DNA of 51,218 nucleotides. It comes from Phycisphaerae bacterium. GTDB lineage: Bacteria; Planctomycetota; Phycisphaerae; UBA1845; PWPN01. The position numbers and the translations under genes are program-made. Shown one piece after another: positions 24,123-32,749 of the stretch. The DNA is taken from contig JAAYDF010000283.1 in the NCBI GenBank assembly GCA_012729395.1, positions 1 to 51,218 of the forward strand. Reading direction: 5' to 3'. Under the pieces are notes generated by a model that saw only the letters and a program-made list of their open reading frames with translations, was not told the origin of the DNA and did not search any database. The stretch's first letter is position 1. The number at the start of each line of letters is the position of its first letter.

Positions 24123-25061
24123 ATGGATGTCAGTCAACCCACTGATCGGGCGGAGTCTCGCGCGGCACTGGCCATTCTTCTGGACCGCCCTGGTCTGTCG
24201 GCGGGAGAGCTGGACGAGCACATCAGCGCTCTGGTCCGCTACGCCGACCGGCGGGGTCTTTCGCTCGACGCCTGTCTGGTGGCCCGGGATCGCGGCCGCA
24301 TGGTTTCCGCTTGTCTGTGTATTGACTCACCTGGCCGGGTGTCCAGCGTGTTCATTCCGATGCTTGAGCGTTATCTGCGGCCCTCGGATGCCATACGGGG
24401 CTTGCTGAACGAATCCGCCCGCTTGGCCGGGCAACGCCGGGTTCAGATGATGCAGGCGATGGTGTCTCCGGACGCGGCCTTGGAGGCCGGGGTGTACCGC
24501 GAGTCGGGTTTTGATTGGTTGGCGGAGCTGATCTACATGGACTGCGACACCAGCCGACCGATTCGTCTGCCCAATGGGTTACCGGAGTTGCGATGGGTGT
24601 CCTACGGTTCAGGGACGCACGAACTTTTCTCGCGGGTGGTGGAAGGCACGTACGTTGGCAGTCTGGATTGTGTGGCCCTGAGCGGTGTGCGGGCGATCGA
24701 GGATATTCTGGCGAGTCACCGGGCGGCTGGCGAGTTCGATCCTTCCTCCTGGCTGGTGGGTTTGGCGGGCGATGAGCCGGTGGGCGTCGTGCTGGTGGGC
24801 CGGATTCCGGAGCGTTGGGCTCACGAAGTGGTGTACATGGGAGTCCTACCTTCTTGGCGGGACGGAGGTTATGGCACGGTGTTGCTTCGCGAGGCGTTGC
24901 GTCGGGCTAGGGACGCGGGCATGACGGTGCTGACGCTGACCGTGGATGCCCGCAACGTGCCGGCCCAGCGGTTGTACCGGCGCTTCGGTTTTTGGGAGAC
25001 TTCGCGTCGCAGTGTGTGGATGCGTCTGCTGCCGGCCATGGAATCCGGCTCGAAGGCCTGA
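24123..25061 (+). CDS. Tandem-GNAT acetyltransferase
   Basis: A 312-residue protein with two GNAT folds. The C-terminal one is complete: SSWLVGLAGDEPVGVVLVGR, then VVYMGVLPSWRDGGYGTVLL with the acetyl-CoA loop pattern (R-x2-G-x-G, R at WRDGGYG), and VDARNVPAQRLYRRFGFWE. The N-terminal half (LVARDRGRMVSACLC, ESGFDWLAELIYM) is a weaker GNAT lacking a clear CoA loop. Such double-GNAT layouts include mycothiol synthase, but the substrate cannot be told here. ATG at 24123 chosen. It is the last gene before the putative origin. Confidence 0.85.
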   Translation: MDVSQPTDRAESRAALAILLDRPGLSAGELDEHISALVRYADRRGLSLDACLVARDRGRMVSACLCIDSPGRVSSVFIPMLERYLRPSDAIRGLLNESARLAGQRRVQMMQAMVSPDAALEAGVYRESGFDWLAELIYMDCDTSRPIRLPNGLPELRWVSYGSGTHELFSRVVEGTYVGSLDCVALSGVRAIEDILASHRAAGEFDPSSWLVGLAGDEPVGVVLVGRIPERWAHEVVYMGVLPSWRDGGYGTVLLREALRRARDAGMTVLTLTVDARNVPAQRLYRRFGFWETSRRSVWMRLLPAMESGSKA

Positions 25062-25117
25062 TCTTCCTTGTGGAAGTGATCTGAGGGTTGTGTTCGGCGG
25101 TGACGAGACTTGCGTTC

Positions 25118-25280
25118 TTACCCACGGGTTATCCACACATGAGGCGGCGTCGCGTGGATAAGTTTTTTGTGGACGCGCAACTTCCGCAGTGGCCGAAAAC
25201 TCGATTTCCACGGGTGTTGCGGTTCGCACATCGCCTGATTTTTGTGTTGATTTCATTAAAGGTCATCATTAAGTTACGCC
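25118..25280 (+). other. Candidate chromosomal origin (oriC)
   Basis: This lies upstream of dnaA. A perfect DnaA box TTATCCACA is at 25129-25137. Near-boxes are TTACCCACG at 25118-25126, TTATCCACG on the minus strand at 25153-25161, and a weak TGTGGA at 25168-25173. An AT-rich tract (about 25231-25275, with attttt, gattt, cattaaa and cattaag) in otherwise GC-rich DNA could be the unwinding element. The 25062-25566 gap holds no gene. A lone -10-like TATGAT at 25368 may serve dnaA. Confidence 0.7.
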
Positions 25281-25566
25281 CTGGTTCGACGACAACAGCC
25301 GTGGCGAGTGGAAGCCACGCGACGGTTCCAGGAAGGCGGAAGTAGCCAACCGGCAGGCGGTTTGGAGTATGATGATCAAGGGCGAAGTGACGATCAATTC
25401 TCCGCCACTCGGGCGTTGGTAGTGTTGCTCTGATCGCAGGACCGTGCCGACCTCACTCACGGGAAGGGAACCTGATTCCGTCTGTCGTTCCTGGTTGTAT
25501 CCGCGCTCATTGACTGTTTGCCGGGAGTCTCCCTTTTTTCGCCGAGGGCGAGAACAGGAGCGGTGT

Positions 25567-27153
25567 GTGTTGGTTCCCCGCATAGATACCACGACAGCGA
25601 TTCAAACGAAGATAGCCGAGCGATTGGGGCCGCAGAAGTACAAGGTGTGGTTCAAGAATGCCACGCAGATCGCGGTGGCCGCCGGCCATGTCAAGGTCAG
25701 CGCGCCGAACGCTTTCATCTGCGGGTGGATTGAGCGGCATTTTTCCGAAACCTTGGCGGAGATTATCGAGGAAGTCACCGGCCAGCCCCATGCCGTATCG
25801 TTTGGTGTGGATCCCAAGCTTCTACCGGCATTGAAGAAGCGGCAGCTCAATTCGCAGGCCGACTATGTCGCCAACAACCCCGAGCGGGTCGCCCGACAAC
25901 GGCGCCGGCAGGGAACTCAGCCGGTGCGGCGTGTGTTGCGTGGGCGATTTGACGATCTGGTGGTTGGGCCGGCCAATGAGTTGGCGGTATCTGTCGTTCG
26001 GCGGATCGCGGACCAGGCGGGCGACGCTTACAGCCCGGTTTTCGTGCACGGCGGATGCGGGCTGGGCAAAACGCACCTGCTCCAGGCTCTGGCCAACGAA
26101 TTGGCCGGCAAGCGTCCCGACTGCCGTTGGCAATACCTGACGGGCGACGAGTTCACCAACGAATTCATTCTCGCGATCCGCACGAACAACGTTGAGGCTT
26201 TTCGGCAGCGTTACCGGCCCGTGGATGTGCTGATCATCGACGACATTCATTTCCTGGCCAACAAGAAGGCGACGCAGGAGGAGTTTCTGCACACCTTCGA
26301 CGCGATCGACAGCCGGCACAAGCAGATCGTGCTGGCCTCGGATACGCACCCGAAGCTCATTGGGCAGTTCAGTGAGCAGCTCGCCAACCGATTCATGGCG
26401 GGCATGGTGGTGCGTTTGGAGGTTCCGGACTTCGCGATGCGTTGTGAGATTCTGCGTCGGCGTGCGTTGGCGGTGACCGCGCAGCCGGTGCGCGACGACG
26501 TGATCGCGTACATTGCCACGCATCTGAAGGCCAATGTTCGCGAACTCGAGGGCTCGTTGCTGAAGCTGGCCATGTTCAGTGCGGTTTCTCACCAGCCGAT
26601 CACGCTGTCGCTTGCCCGGCGTGCGCTGGCGGATTACATGGAGCGGACGCAGCGCATTCTGGGGCTCGATGAGATCGATCAGACGGTGGCGACCTACTTC
26701 GGGCTGACGCCCGCCGACCTGCACACGTCGCACAAGTCGCGCACCATCGCCTTGGCCCGGAACATTGCCATGTATCTTGCCCGCAAGCACACGGACATGA
26801 GTTACCCGGAGATCGGGCGTTTCATGGGCAACAAGAACCACTCGACGGTGATTTTGGCGAATCGCAAGATTACCAAGTTGGTCGCGGCGGACGAACGGGT
26901 TCGCCGGCAGACGCCGGCGGGCGTGTGCGAGGAGTCACTGCGCGAGATCATCGCCAAGGTTGAGCAGCAACTGGGGCTGGTGACTGGGCAGGCCAAGTGC
27001 GAAGTGATGCCGCCCCGGCAACCCAAGGGTGGTGAGGTTGGGCGAGCGGTGATCGAGGCCCGACGACTGCCGCCGGCTTACCGGCTGGGTGATACCTCTT
27101 CCGGGGCAATGGTGTCCGCCGCCGAGGCAGGGTCGCGCATTGCCGCCGGTTGA
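25567..27153 (+). CDS. dnaA: Chromosomal replication initiator DnaA
   Basis: Binds DnaA boxes and opens the origin. The 528-residue product has domain I (about 10-90, KVWFKNATQI), a short linker, the AAA+ core with Walker A GGCGLGKT (162-169) and IIDDIHFL Walker B, and domain IV with the DNA-binding HKSRTIALARNIAMYLARKH and GNKNHSTVILA. About 90 residues follow HSTV, longer than usual, with basic and alanine-rich text. The start is GTG at 25567, 6 nt after AGGAG; the upstream open frame has no family character. dnaN and recF do not follow; the next gene is convergent. Confidence 0.96.
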   Translation: MLVPRIDTTTAIQTKIAERLGPQKYKVWFKNATQIAVAAGHVKVSAPNAFICGWIERHFSETLAEIIEEVTGQPHAVSFGVDPKLLPALKKRQLNSQADYVANNPERVARQRRRQGTQPVRRVLRGRFDDLVVGPANELAVSVVRRIADQAGDAYSPVFVHGGCGLGKTHLLQALANELAGKRPDCRWQYLTGDEFTNEFILAIRTNNVEAFRQRYRPVDVLIIDDIHFLANKKATQEEFLHTFDAIDSRHKQIVLASDTHPKLIGQFSEQLANRFMAGMVVRLEVPDFAMRCEILRRRALAVTAQPVRDDVIAYIATHLKANVRELEGSLLKLAMFSAVSHQPITLSLARRALADYMERTQRILGLDEIDQTVATYFGLTPADLHTSHKSRTIALARNIAMYLARKHTDMSYPEIGRFMGNKNHSTVILANRKITKLVAADERVRRQTPAGVCEESLREIIAKVEQQLGLVTGQAKCEVMPPRQPKGGEVGRAVIEARRLPPAYRLGDTSSGAMVSAAEAGSRIAAG

Positions 27154-27189
27154 ACGGCCTTGCCCATGGCGATCACGTACGAACGGGGC

Positions 27190-27219
27190 GGTGATCGCAT
27201 GCGGCGATGACCGGTTTTT
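27190..27219 (+). terminator. Candidate dnaA terminator
   Basis: An imperfect stem GGTGATCGC/GCGATGACC (one mismatch) is followed by GGTTTTTC, 36 bp after the dnaA stop and before the convergent enolase-superfamily gene. Confidence 0.45.
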
Positions 27220-27233
27220 CCATGCCAAGTATT

Positions 27234-28454
27234 CTACAGCGACCGGCGCATCTGCTCGAGGCGGTTTTCGTCGACTGGGGCCGCGAGGCCCGCGCCCGCG
27301 GGCACGGCGAGCGTGCCATCAACGACCTCGAATGGTGTTTTGAGAATGCTGCCGCTGAGAAACTGCGGGCCGTTCAACGCGGCCGGGTACTGCAGGTCGT
27401 AGGCGCCGTACAGCAACAATGAGGCGGCCAGAGACAGGTCGGGGTCGGTCAGGCCGCTACCCAGGAACATGAGCCCGCGGTCCAGGGCCATCTCGATCTG
27501 TCGGCATGCGTCGGTGAGACCGGCACATCGAGCGGGCTTCATGGCCACGCCGTCGAGCATGTCGAGTTTGATGAACTCCTCCAGATCGGAGGAATGCACA
27601 AGGCTTTCGTCGAGGATGATGGGCAGGGCGCCTTGTTTCTTGAGTTTCTGGTAGCCGGTGATGCGATTGGGGCGCAGCGGTTGTTCGAGGACGGCGGCGC
27701 CGGCGTCGGCGAGTTTTGGGGCGACGGCCAGGGCGGTGGCTTCGTCGTAGCCGCCGTTGGCGTCGGCCCAGAGGAAGCCGTCGGGAACCAACTGTTTGAG
27801 CATGCGGCACAACTCGAGGTCGAACGCGGGGTCGGGGGCGACCTTGATGTTGAAGTGGCGATAGCCTCGCTGTCGGCCTTCCTCGATCAGGCGAGGCACG
27901 TCGTCGAGCGTTTTGGGATTCAGCGTCCAGCTCAAGGTGATGCGGTCGCGACCGGTGCGCTTCCATCGCTGGGCGGCGGTGCGGCCGAGGTGCTTGCCGG
28001 TCAGATCGAAGAGGGCCAAGTCGATGCCCGCCTTGCAGATCGGCTGCCCGGTCGAGAATGACGGGGCGATGATGGTGTTCATGGCCGCGTGGATGGCGTC
28101 GATGTCGAAGGCGTTGAGCCCGAGCATGACGGGTGTCAAGTAGCGGTCGATGGTTGTTTGGACAGTCTCGATGGTTTCGTAGCTCCACTTGTGGGTGGGG
28201 ACGCTTTGGCCCCAGCCGACAGAGCCGTCGTTGGCGGTGATTTTGACGACGACGGTTTGGCGGCCGAGCGGTTCGCCTCGCGGGCCTTCGAAGAACTTGA
28301 AGCGACCGACGGTGGGGTAATTGACCGGGAAGGTCTCGATGCGTGCGATTGCGAGATCGGGCATGGTTTCACCCCTCGTGAATGCAGAGAGATACGCGGC
28401 CCCCGCCAGGCCGGCGGTCCGCGCCAGAAACTGCCGTCGTGTGGAACGTGCCAT
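27234..28454 (-). CDS. Exported enolase-superfamily enzyme (muconate-lactonizing type)
   Basis: A 406-residue protein with a twin-arginine signal (STRRQFLARTAGLAGAAYL), so probably exported folded. The barrel has the superfamily residues: Lys204 in HFNIKVAP, metal ligands Asp231 (WADANGG), Glu257 (LEQPL) and Asp282 (ILDES), and Lys306 (AMKPARCAG). The first position of the usual Lys-x-Lys is Asn202. Relatives include muconate cycloisomerases, dipeptide epimerases and racemases; the exact reaction is open. Start: of two ATGs in a row, that at 28454 is 6 nt from GGGGAGA. An exported oxidoreductase and a PHP protein follow upstream on the same strand. Confidence 0.88.
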   Translation of the reverse strand: MARSTRRQFLARTAGLAGAAYLSAFTRGETMPDLAIARIETFPVNYPTVGRFKFFEGPRGEPLGRQTVVVKITANDGSVGWGQSVPTHKWSYETIETVQTTIDRYLTPVMLGLNAFDIDAIHAAMNTIIAPSFSTGQPICKAGIDLALFDLTGKHLGRTAAQRWKRTGRDRITLSWTLNPKTLDDVPRLIEEGRQRGYRHFNIKVAPDPAFDLELCRMLKQLVPDGFLWADANGGYDEATALAVAPKLADAGAAVLEQPLRPNRITGYQKLKKQGALPIILDESLVHSSDLEEFIKLDMLDGVAMKPARCAGLTDACRQIEMALDRGLMFLGSGLTDPDLSLAASLLLYGAYDLQYPAALNGPQFLSGSILKTPFEVVDGTLAVPAGAGLAAPVDENRLEQMRRSL

Positions 28455-28480
28455 CATGGTTCTCCCCGCAGGACCCAACG

Positions 28481-28545
28481 GACTTGTTCGCGTCTCGGAC
28501 CTGGCGAACTTGTTCGTGTCTCGGACCTAGCGAACTTGTTCGTGT
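28481..28545. repeat. Three direct 26-bp repeats
   Basis: The unit gaacttgttcg.gtctcggacct.gc occurs three times with a 26-bp period (near 28481, 28506 and 28532; the last copy is partial). It lies just upstream of the enolase-superfamily gene. There are too few copies and no spacers for a CRISPR array. Confidence 0.7.
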
Positions 28546-28643
28546 TGTCCCTTTGCCCCTCCGTCCCTCTACCCCCTATCCAGTGAGCGGTCACCCCCGC
28601 CTCGAGTCTCGGTCCTTCCAACGACACGTTGTCTTGGTCCGCG

Positions 28644-29873
28644 TTATCCCGGGCGGATTGTGCGGTTGGCCGGATCGTAGACCATGCGTGTGCCGGCATA
28701 GCGGGCGTCGGCGGCGAGGATGGTCGCGACCGAATGCTGGTGCCCGTACTGGATATCGGCGTTGGGTCGCTTGCGGGAGCGTATGCACTCGAGCCAGTTG
28801 CCCATGTGGGACTCGTTGGGGTCGGAGGCGATTTTACGTTCCTCGATTTTCTTGGGATCGGCCCCGCCGGCTCCGGAGATGGTCCATTTTTCGAGATCCA
28901 TGGTGCCGGCCGTGCCGTGGAGGGTGAAGTGCACGCCGAGCGAGTTGCCCAGCCCCATGGCCCAGCTCATGAGGTAGCCTTCGGGGTATTCGATGAGAGT
29001 CTGGAAGGTGTCGTCATGCTCGCGGCCGTCCTCCCAGACGTACACGCCGCCGTGGGCCACGGCACTGGCGGGGTAGGTGGAGCCGGTGATCATGTGCACG
29101 GCATCGGAATAGTGGGCCATCCACAGACCCGAGAGGCCGTTCGTGCACAGTTTGTAGAGGTGCCATCGCCGCAGGAAGCGAGGATCGAAGGGTACCTTGG
29201 GCCGGTTGAACAGGAAGGCGTCCCAATCGACGTCGCCGGGCTTGCAGTCGTCGAATCCGCGGGCCCATCGCGGCGCGTTGACGAACATGGCGGCTGAGAT
29301 ACGGTTGAGCTTACCGAGGATGCCGGTGGCGAACTCACGGCCGGCGGCCTTGAATCGTCCTTCGCTGCGGCGTTGGGTGCCGACCTGTACGACGCGTTCG
29401 TGTTGCCGTGCGAGGTTGAGGGCTTCATTGGCCTCGGCGAGGTTGATGGACATGGGTTTCTCGACGTAGACATCTTTGCCCGCTTTGAGGGCGGCGATCA
29501 TGATGGGAGCGTGTCCGAAGTCGGGCGTGGCAACGACCACGGCGTCGAGGTCGTTGACTTCGAGCAAGTCCTGGAATCGAGTGAACTTCCGCGGTTCGCG
29601 GCCGAAGTGATCGTTGACTCGGGCGGCGCACTTGTCCAGGTTGGGCTTCCAGACGTCGCAGACGGCGATGATTTCGGCGTTATGTTGCTTGCTGAGCTTG
29701 AGGATCTCTCCGGTGAGGTACTGGCCGCGGTCGCCGGTCCCGATCATGCCGATCGCGAGTCGTTCGTTGGCCCCGACGGCAGCGTGTGCGGCGAGGGTGC
29801 CGGTGCCCAGAATGGCGGCGCCGGCGGAAGCGCTGGCGAGGAAACCTCGACGGGTGATCGCGTCTGCAGACAT
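28644..29873 (-). CDS. Exported Gfo/Idh/MocA-family oxidoreductase
   Basis: A 409-residue NAD(P)-dependent oxidoreductase with a twin-arginine signal (TRRGFLASASAGAAILG, residues 7-23). The Rossmann domain begins IGMIGTGDRGQYLTG, and the family EKPMSINLAEAN segment carries the catalytic-region lysine. The C-terminal domain has GLWMAHYSDAVHMITG and SDPNESHMGNWLECIRS. Many such enzymes act on sugars or sugar acids; the substrate is not known. AGGAGG lies 9 nt before the ATG at 29873. It may be part of an exported catabolic set with its neighbours. Confidence 0.92.
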   Translation of the reverse strand: MSADAITRRGFLASASAGAAILGTGTLAAHAAVGANERLAIGMIGTGDRGQYLTGEILKLSKQHNAEIIAVCDVWKPNLDKCAARVNDHFGREPRKFTRFQDLLEVNDLDAVVVATPDFGHAPIMIAALKAGKDVYVEKPMSINLAEANEALNLARQHERVVQVGTQRRSEGRFKAAGREFATGILGKLNRISAAMFVNAPRWARGFDDCKPGDVDWDAFLFNRPKVPFDPRFLRRWHLYKLCTNGLSGLWMAHYSDAVHMITGSTYPASAVAHGGVYVWEDGREHDDTFQTLIEYPEGYLMSWAMGLGNSLGVHFTLHGTAGTMDLEKWTISGAGGADPKKIEERKIASDPNESHMGNWLECIRSRKRPNADIQYGHQHSVATILAADARYAGTRMVYDPANRTIRPG

Positions 29874-30006
29874 GGGGTTGTACCTCCTGCGTCATGAGTT
29901 GAGTGGCAGCCCGGCCTTGCGCCACAGGCGGCAGATTGGGGCGGCCCGGTTGGGGCAGTCTACCACAGGCGAACCATGGGCAACAGTGCGGAAACCAAGG
30001 CCTGGC

Positions 30007-30060
30007 GTGACCGAATCGCCCGGGGTGCCGATTTGCCGAGGACCGAGTCAACTTGTTCAT
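30007..30060 (+). repeat. Dispersed repeat copy C
   Basis: Positions 30007-30055 match 7490-7538 with about 8 differences in 49, and share the exact 16-mer at 30040-30055 with copies A and B. It lies upstream of the Gfo/Idh gene in the gap 29874-30115, which has no gene. Confidence 0.65.
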
Positions 30061-30115
30061 TGACCTGTCCATCAGCCGATCGGTCAGCTCGGTCGGGTCG
30101 AGTTCGTGCCGGTGG

Positions 30116-31201
30116 TCAGAACGGCACCGCGAGCCGAACCTCGAGTCTGCGGTCGGGGGCGGTGACGAAGTTCGTGGCCCGGTATTCCAGGTCGACCTTC
30201 TGGGCATCTTCGCCGGGTTGCTCGAAGCGAACCAGGCTCGTGGACCGGGCGGGCAGTCGGATCTTCGCGGGCCGGGCGGAACCGGTGGATTCCAGCTCGA
30301 TATCCAACTCGGACACGTTGACCACTTCGGCACAGACGTCTCTGCTGGAGCGAGCGTGCGGCGGGCGGATCTGCACGCAGGCGGCGAACAAGGCGGCGAG
30401 TTCGGGCTCGCGGCCGATGAGCTGGTTGCGATACCACACAGCGGTTCGGCCGGCTTCGAGGGCTTCGCGTAAGCTCTCGACGGTCTTGTCGCGGGCCAGA
30501 ATCAGCGTCAAGGTGCGATGGTTCTCGACGGTGCGGGATAAATGGTCGTAGCTGGGGCTGTGAATGTCGGAGTAGCCGACGAGCACGAGGTTTTTCTCCA
30601 GCGCCCAGCCGTGGGCCTCGGCGTAGTACTCGTTTTCGTTGCAGATTTCGATGGCGTGCATCCACTTGCGTTCGTAGAGGGTGGTTTGCTCTTGGCCCCA
30701 GCGGCCGCGTTCGGGGCCCTGCCAGCCGGGATGATTCCAGGTGACGAACGCATTCTGCCGGTGGGCCTGCTCGAAGACCTCGTAGAAGTCTTTGGTGTCT
30801 AGGGGGTTGACGTCCTGGAGGAAGATGGCGTTGAAGTGGCCGGGCGGCGTTTCGCGGGTAACCTCGGCACCGCGGATGAGAAGGATGCTCTTCTCCCGAG
30901 CAAGGCCCTGTGCCATCTCGTAGGGGCGATTATGGGCGGTGGGTATGTCCCGTTTGAAGGGTTGGTGTTCGATATGGTCGGTGATCGAGATGGCGTCGAG
31001 CCCCTCGCGCCAGGCCTCATCGACGCGAAGGGTTGGCCAGACCTGACCGTCCGAGAAGACGGTGTGCATGTGCAGATCGCACTTGAGGGTACGTCCGTTG
31101 GGCAGGTCGGGGAAATGAATCTCGCGTCGGACATCTTGCCCCAAGGCGAAGGAGGGCATCGACAGCAGAAGAACCACCACAACCAGATTCTTGAGTTTCA
31201 T
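30116..31201 (-). CDS. Exported PHP-domain phosphoesterase-like protein
   Basis: A 361-residue protein with a cleavable signal (MKLKNLVVVVLLLSMPSFALG). The PHP metal motif KCDLHMHTVFSDG opens the domain. Further ligands are visible in ISITDHIEHQ, LIRGAEVTRE, WNHPG and VGYSDIHSP. Family members are metal-dependent phosphoesterases or tryptophan/carbohydrate-linked hydrolases; substrate unknown. A C-terminal beta-type region of about 100 residues (IELESTGSARPAKIRLP) follows. GAGAGGT about 4 nt before the ATG at 31201 supports the start over an upstream frame. Confidence 0.88.
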   Translation of the reverse strand: MKLKNLVVVVLLLSMPSFALGQDVRREIHFPDLPNGRTLKCDLHMHTVFSDGQVWPTLRVDEAWREGLDAISITDHIEHQPFKRDIPTAHNRPYEMAQGLAREKSILLIRGAEVTRETPPGHFNAIFLQDVNPLDTKDFYEVFEQAHRQNAFVTWNHPGWQGPERGRWGQEQTTLYERKWMHAIEICNENEYYAEAHGWALEKNLVLVGYSDIHSPSYDHLSRTVENHRTLTLILARDKTVESLREALEAGRTAVWYRNQLIGREPELAALFAACVQIRPPHARSSRDVCAEVVNVSELDIELESTGSARPAKIRLPARSTSLVRFEQPGEDAQKVDLEYRATNFVTAPDRRLEVRLAVPF

Positions 31202-31290
31202 ATCGACCTCTCGAGGCAAGGCGACCTTCGGCCGCGACAAACCGTCGCAGCACCCACACGCATCTCGCGGTCGAGAGCAGCGGCACGACC

Positions 31291-31310
31291 CCGCGCCAAC
31301 GTTGGCGCGG
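31291..31310. promoter_or_regulatory. Perfect 20-bp palindrome
   Basis: CCGCGCCAACGTTGGCGCGG is its own complement with no loop. Part of the flanks (cgacc/gtcg) continues the symmetry. It lies 90 bp upstream of the PHP gene start and 42 bp past the fliM stop. It could be an operator for the PHP gene or a hairpin ending fliM; no T-run follows. Confidence 0.5.
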
Positions 31311-31351
31311 TCGCGGGAAAGGTGACGCCAAACCGCTCTCAGCGGCTGATT

Positions 31352-32359
31352 CTAAAGGGATTCCTCGTGGTCTGCCAACTTGGTGACTCGCAGGGCACGC
31401 GCACCCTTGTGTTGGTAGAGGCGTCCCGCAAATTTGTTGCGATCTTCGACCTGGAGGATGAGCTCGCTGCTGGCGGGTTTCTTGGTCGCGATAATGTCGC
31501 CGGGCTGCAGGTTGAGCAGCTCGTTGACGGTGATGCTGGTCTGGGCGAGGAAGGCCCGGACCTCGACCTCGGCCATCTTGAGGTGCGAGGCCAGTTGCTC
31601 GCGTTGTTTGGGGCTGGATGCCTTGCGCTGGTAGGCAAGCCAGCTCTGGGTGGCCAGCTTGCCCATCACCGGCTCGATGACGTTGAAAGGTAGGCAGAGG
31701 GTGAGTGTGCCTGCCCGAGTGCCCATTTTCAATTCCAGCCCGATGACCACCACGACTTCGTTGGGTGCGACGATCTGCACCAAGTGCGGGTTGGATTCGG
31801 TCTCGGAGAGCTGGAAGCACACCTGGACGAGATTGGACCAGACCTCGGTGAGGCTTCCCAACGCCCGGTCGGTGATCCGCTTGACGAGGCGCCATTCGAT
31901 GGCGGTGAGCGGCCGCTGGGGGATGAACAGCTCCGCGTTCGATCCACCGAGCAGGCGGTCGATGATCGGGTAGATAATCAGCGGGCTGATTTCGAGGCAC
32001 ATCTGGCCTTCCAGGGGCGAGGCGGTGAGCAGGTTGAAGCAGGTGGGGTTGGGCAGCGAGTGGATAAACTCGCTGTAGGTCAACTGCTCGATGGTGGCCA
32101 CGCGGACTTCGACGATGGTTCGCAGGAAGTTGGAGAGGGACGCGCCGAAGTTGCGGGCGAAGCCTTCGTGGATGGCTTCGAGCGAGCGCATCTGGTCTTT
32201 GCTGACACGTTCGGGCCGCTTGAAGTCGTAGGTGCGGACTTCCTGCTGTCTGGTCCGCGCGCGGCTGCTGTAGGCTTCGGGTTCAGACTCGTCGCCGATC
32301 CCCGCGTCGACAGCCGACAGCAGGGCATCGACTTCGGATTGGTCAAGGACATCCGCCAT
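31352..32359 (-). CDS. fliM: Flagellar motor switch protein FliM
   Basis: C-ring protein that binds CheY-P and FliG and sets rotation direction. The 335-residue product has the N-terminal LDQSEVDALLSAV CheY-binding segment (5-17), the middle domain (ARNFGASLSNFLRTIVEV, LIIYPIIDRLLGGSN) and a C-terminal SpoA-type domain (SITVNELLNLQPGDIIATKK). AGAAGG sits 6 nt before the ATG at 32359. It is the only flagellar gene in the window; fliN, fliL and flhAB are absent, so the locus is split from other motility genes. Confidence 0.95.
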   Translation of the reverse strand: MADVLDQSEVDALLSAVDAGIGDESEPEAYSSRARTRQQEVRTYDFKRPERVSKDQMRSLEAIHEGFARNFGASLSNFLRTIVEVRVATIEQLTYSEFIHSLPNPTCFNLLTASPLEGQMCLEISPLIIYPIIDRLLGGSNAELFIPQRPLTAIEWRLVKRITDRALGSLTEVWSNLVQVCFQLSETESNPHLVQIVAPNEVVVVIGLELKMGTRAGTLTLCLPFNVIEPVMGKLATQSWLAYQRKASSPKQREQLASHLKMAEVEVRAFLAQTSITVNELLNLQPGDIIATKKPASSELILQVEDRNKFAGRLYQHKGARALRVTKLADHEESL

Positions 32360-32458
32360 GTTGGGCCTTCTCTCTGTCAGTGCCCCCGCCGGTCGGATGG
32401 TGCGCTCGTTGTGGGCTCGCGCAACCGGTGGGCGCGGAGGCTGCCCGCAGCAGTGTGC

Positions 32459-32466
32459 TTATCGGA
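32459..32466 (-). promoter_or_regulatory. Possible sigma-28-type -10 box of fliM
   Basis: On the minus strand TCCGATAA matches 7 of 8 bases of the flagellar sigma-28 -10 (GCCGATAA). A TCAA lies upstream but at a spacing about 2 nt off the norm. It sits 100 bp before fliM. Weak evidence. Confidence 0.3.
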
Positions 32467-32719
32467 CAATTATCCCCCCTGTCTTGAACACGGCCCGGTG
32501 CCAAAACCCCTTCGCGCCGGACCATGCCAAGCTCGCCGCCAAGTCGCCGTGGTGTAAGCCGTTTTCGAGCGGCGTTCTCATCCGCTACTTTCCTCGAAAC
32601 AGGAGCTTACGACTGGTTGCGATCCTGTGAGATACTCGGCTGCCTGGGCCGTTTTGTGCGGGCGATCGCGGGGTTGGCCGCTTGCCGACCCGGGCTGGAT
32701 CGGGCCGATGGCTTGCCGC

Positions 32720-32749
32720 TTCAAGGGTTTCTGATGCCCCACGGATAAT
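32720..32749 (+). promoter_or_regulatory. Possible promoter of the ABC/GTPase/Fe-S cluster
   Basis: TTCAAG (32720-32725) and GATAAT (32744-32749) are 18 bp apart, 228 bp before the GTG at 32978. The rest of the 32360-32977 gap shows no convincing gene or repeat. Confidence 0.35.

Noticed and set aside
24050-27200. Strand switch marking replication arms
   Set aside because: Gene orientation is mixed on both sides of dnaA, so it gives no support for or against the origin; only skew analysis would.
28481-28545. CRISPR-like array
   Set aside because: Only three adjacent repeats without spacers, and no cas genes.
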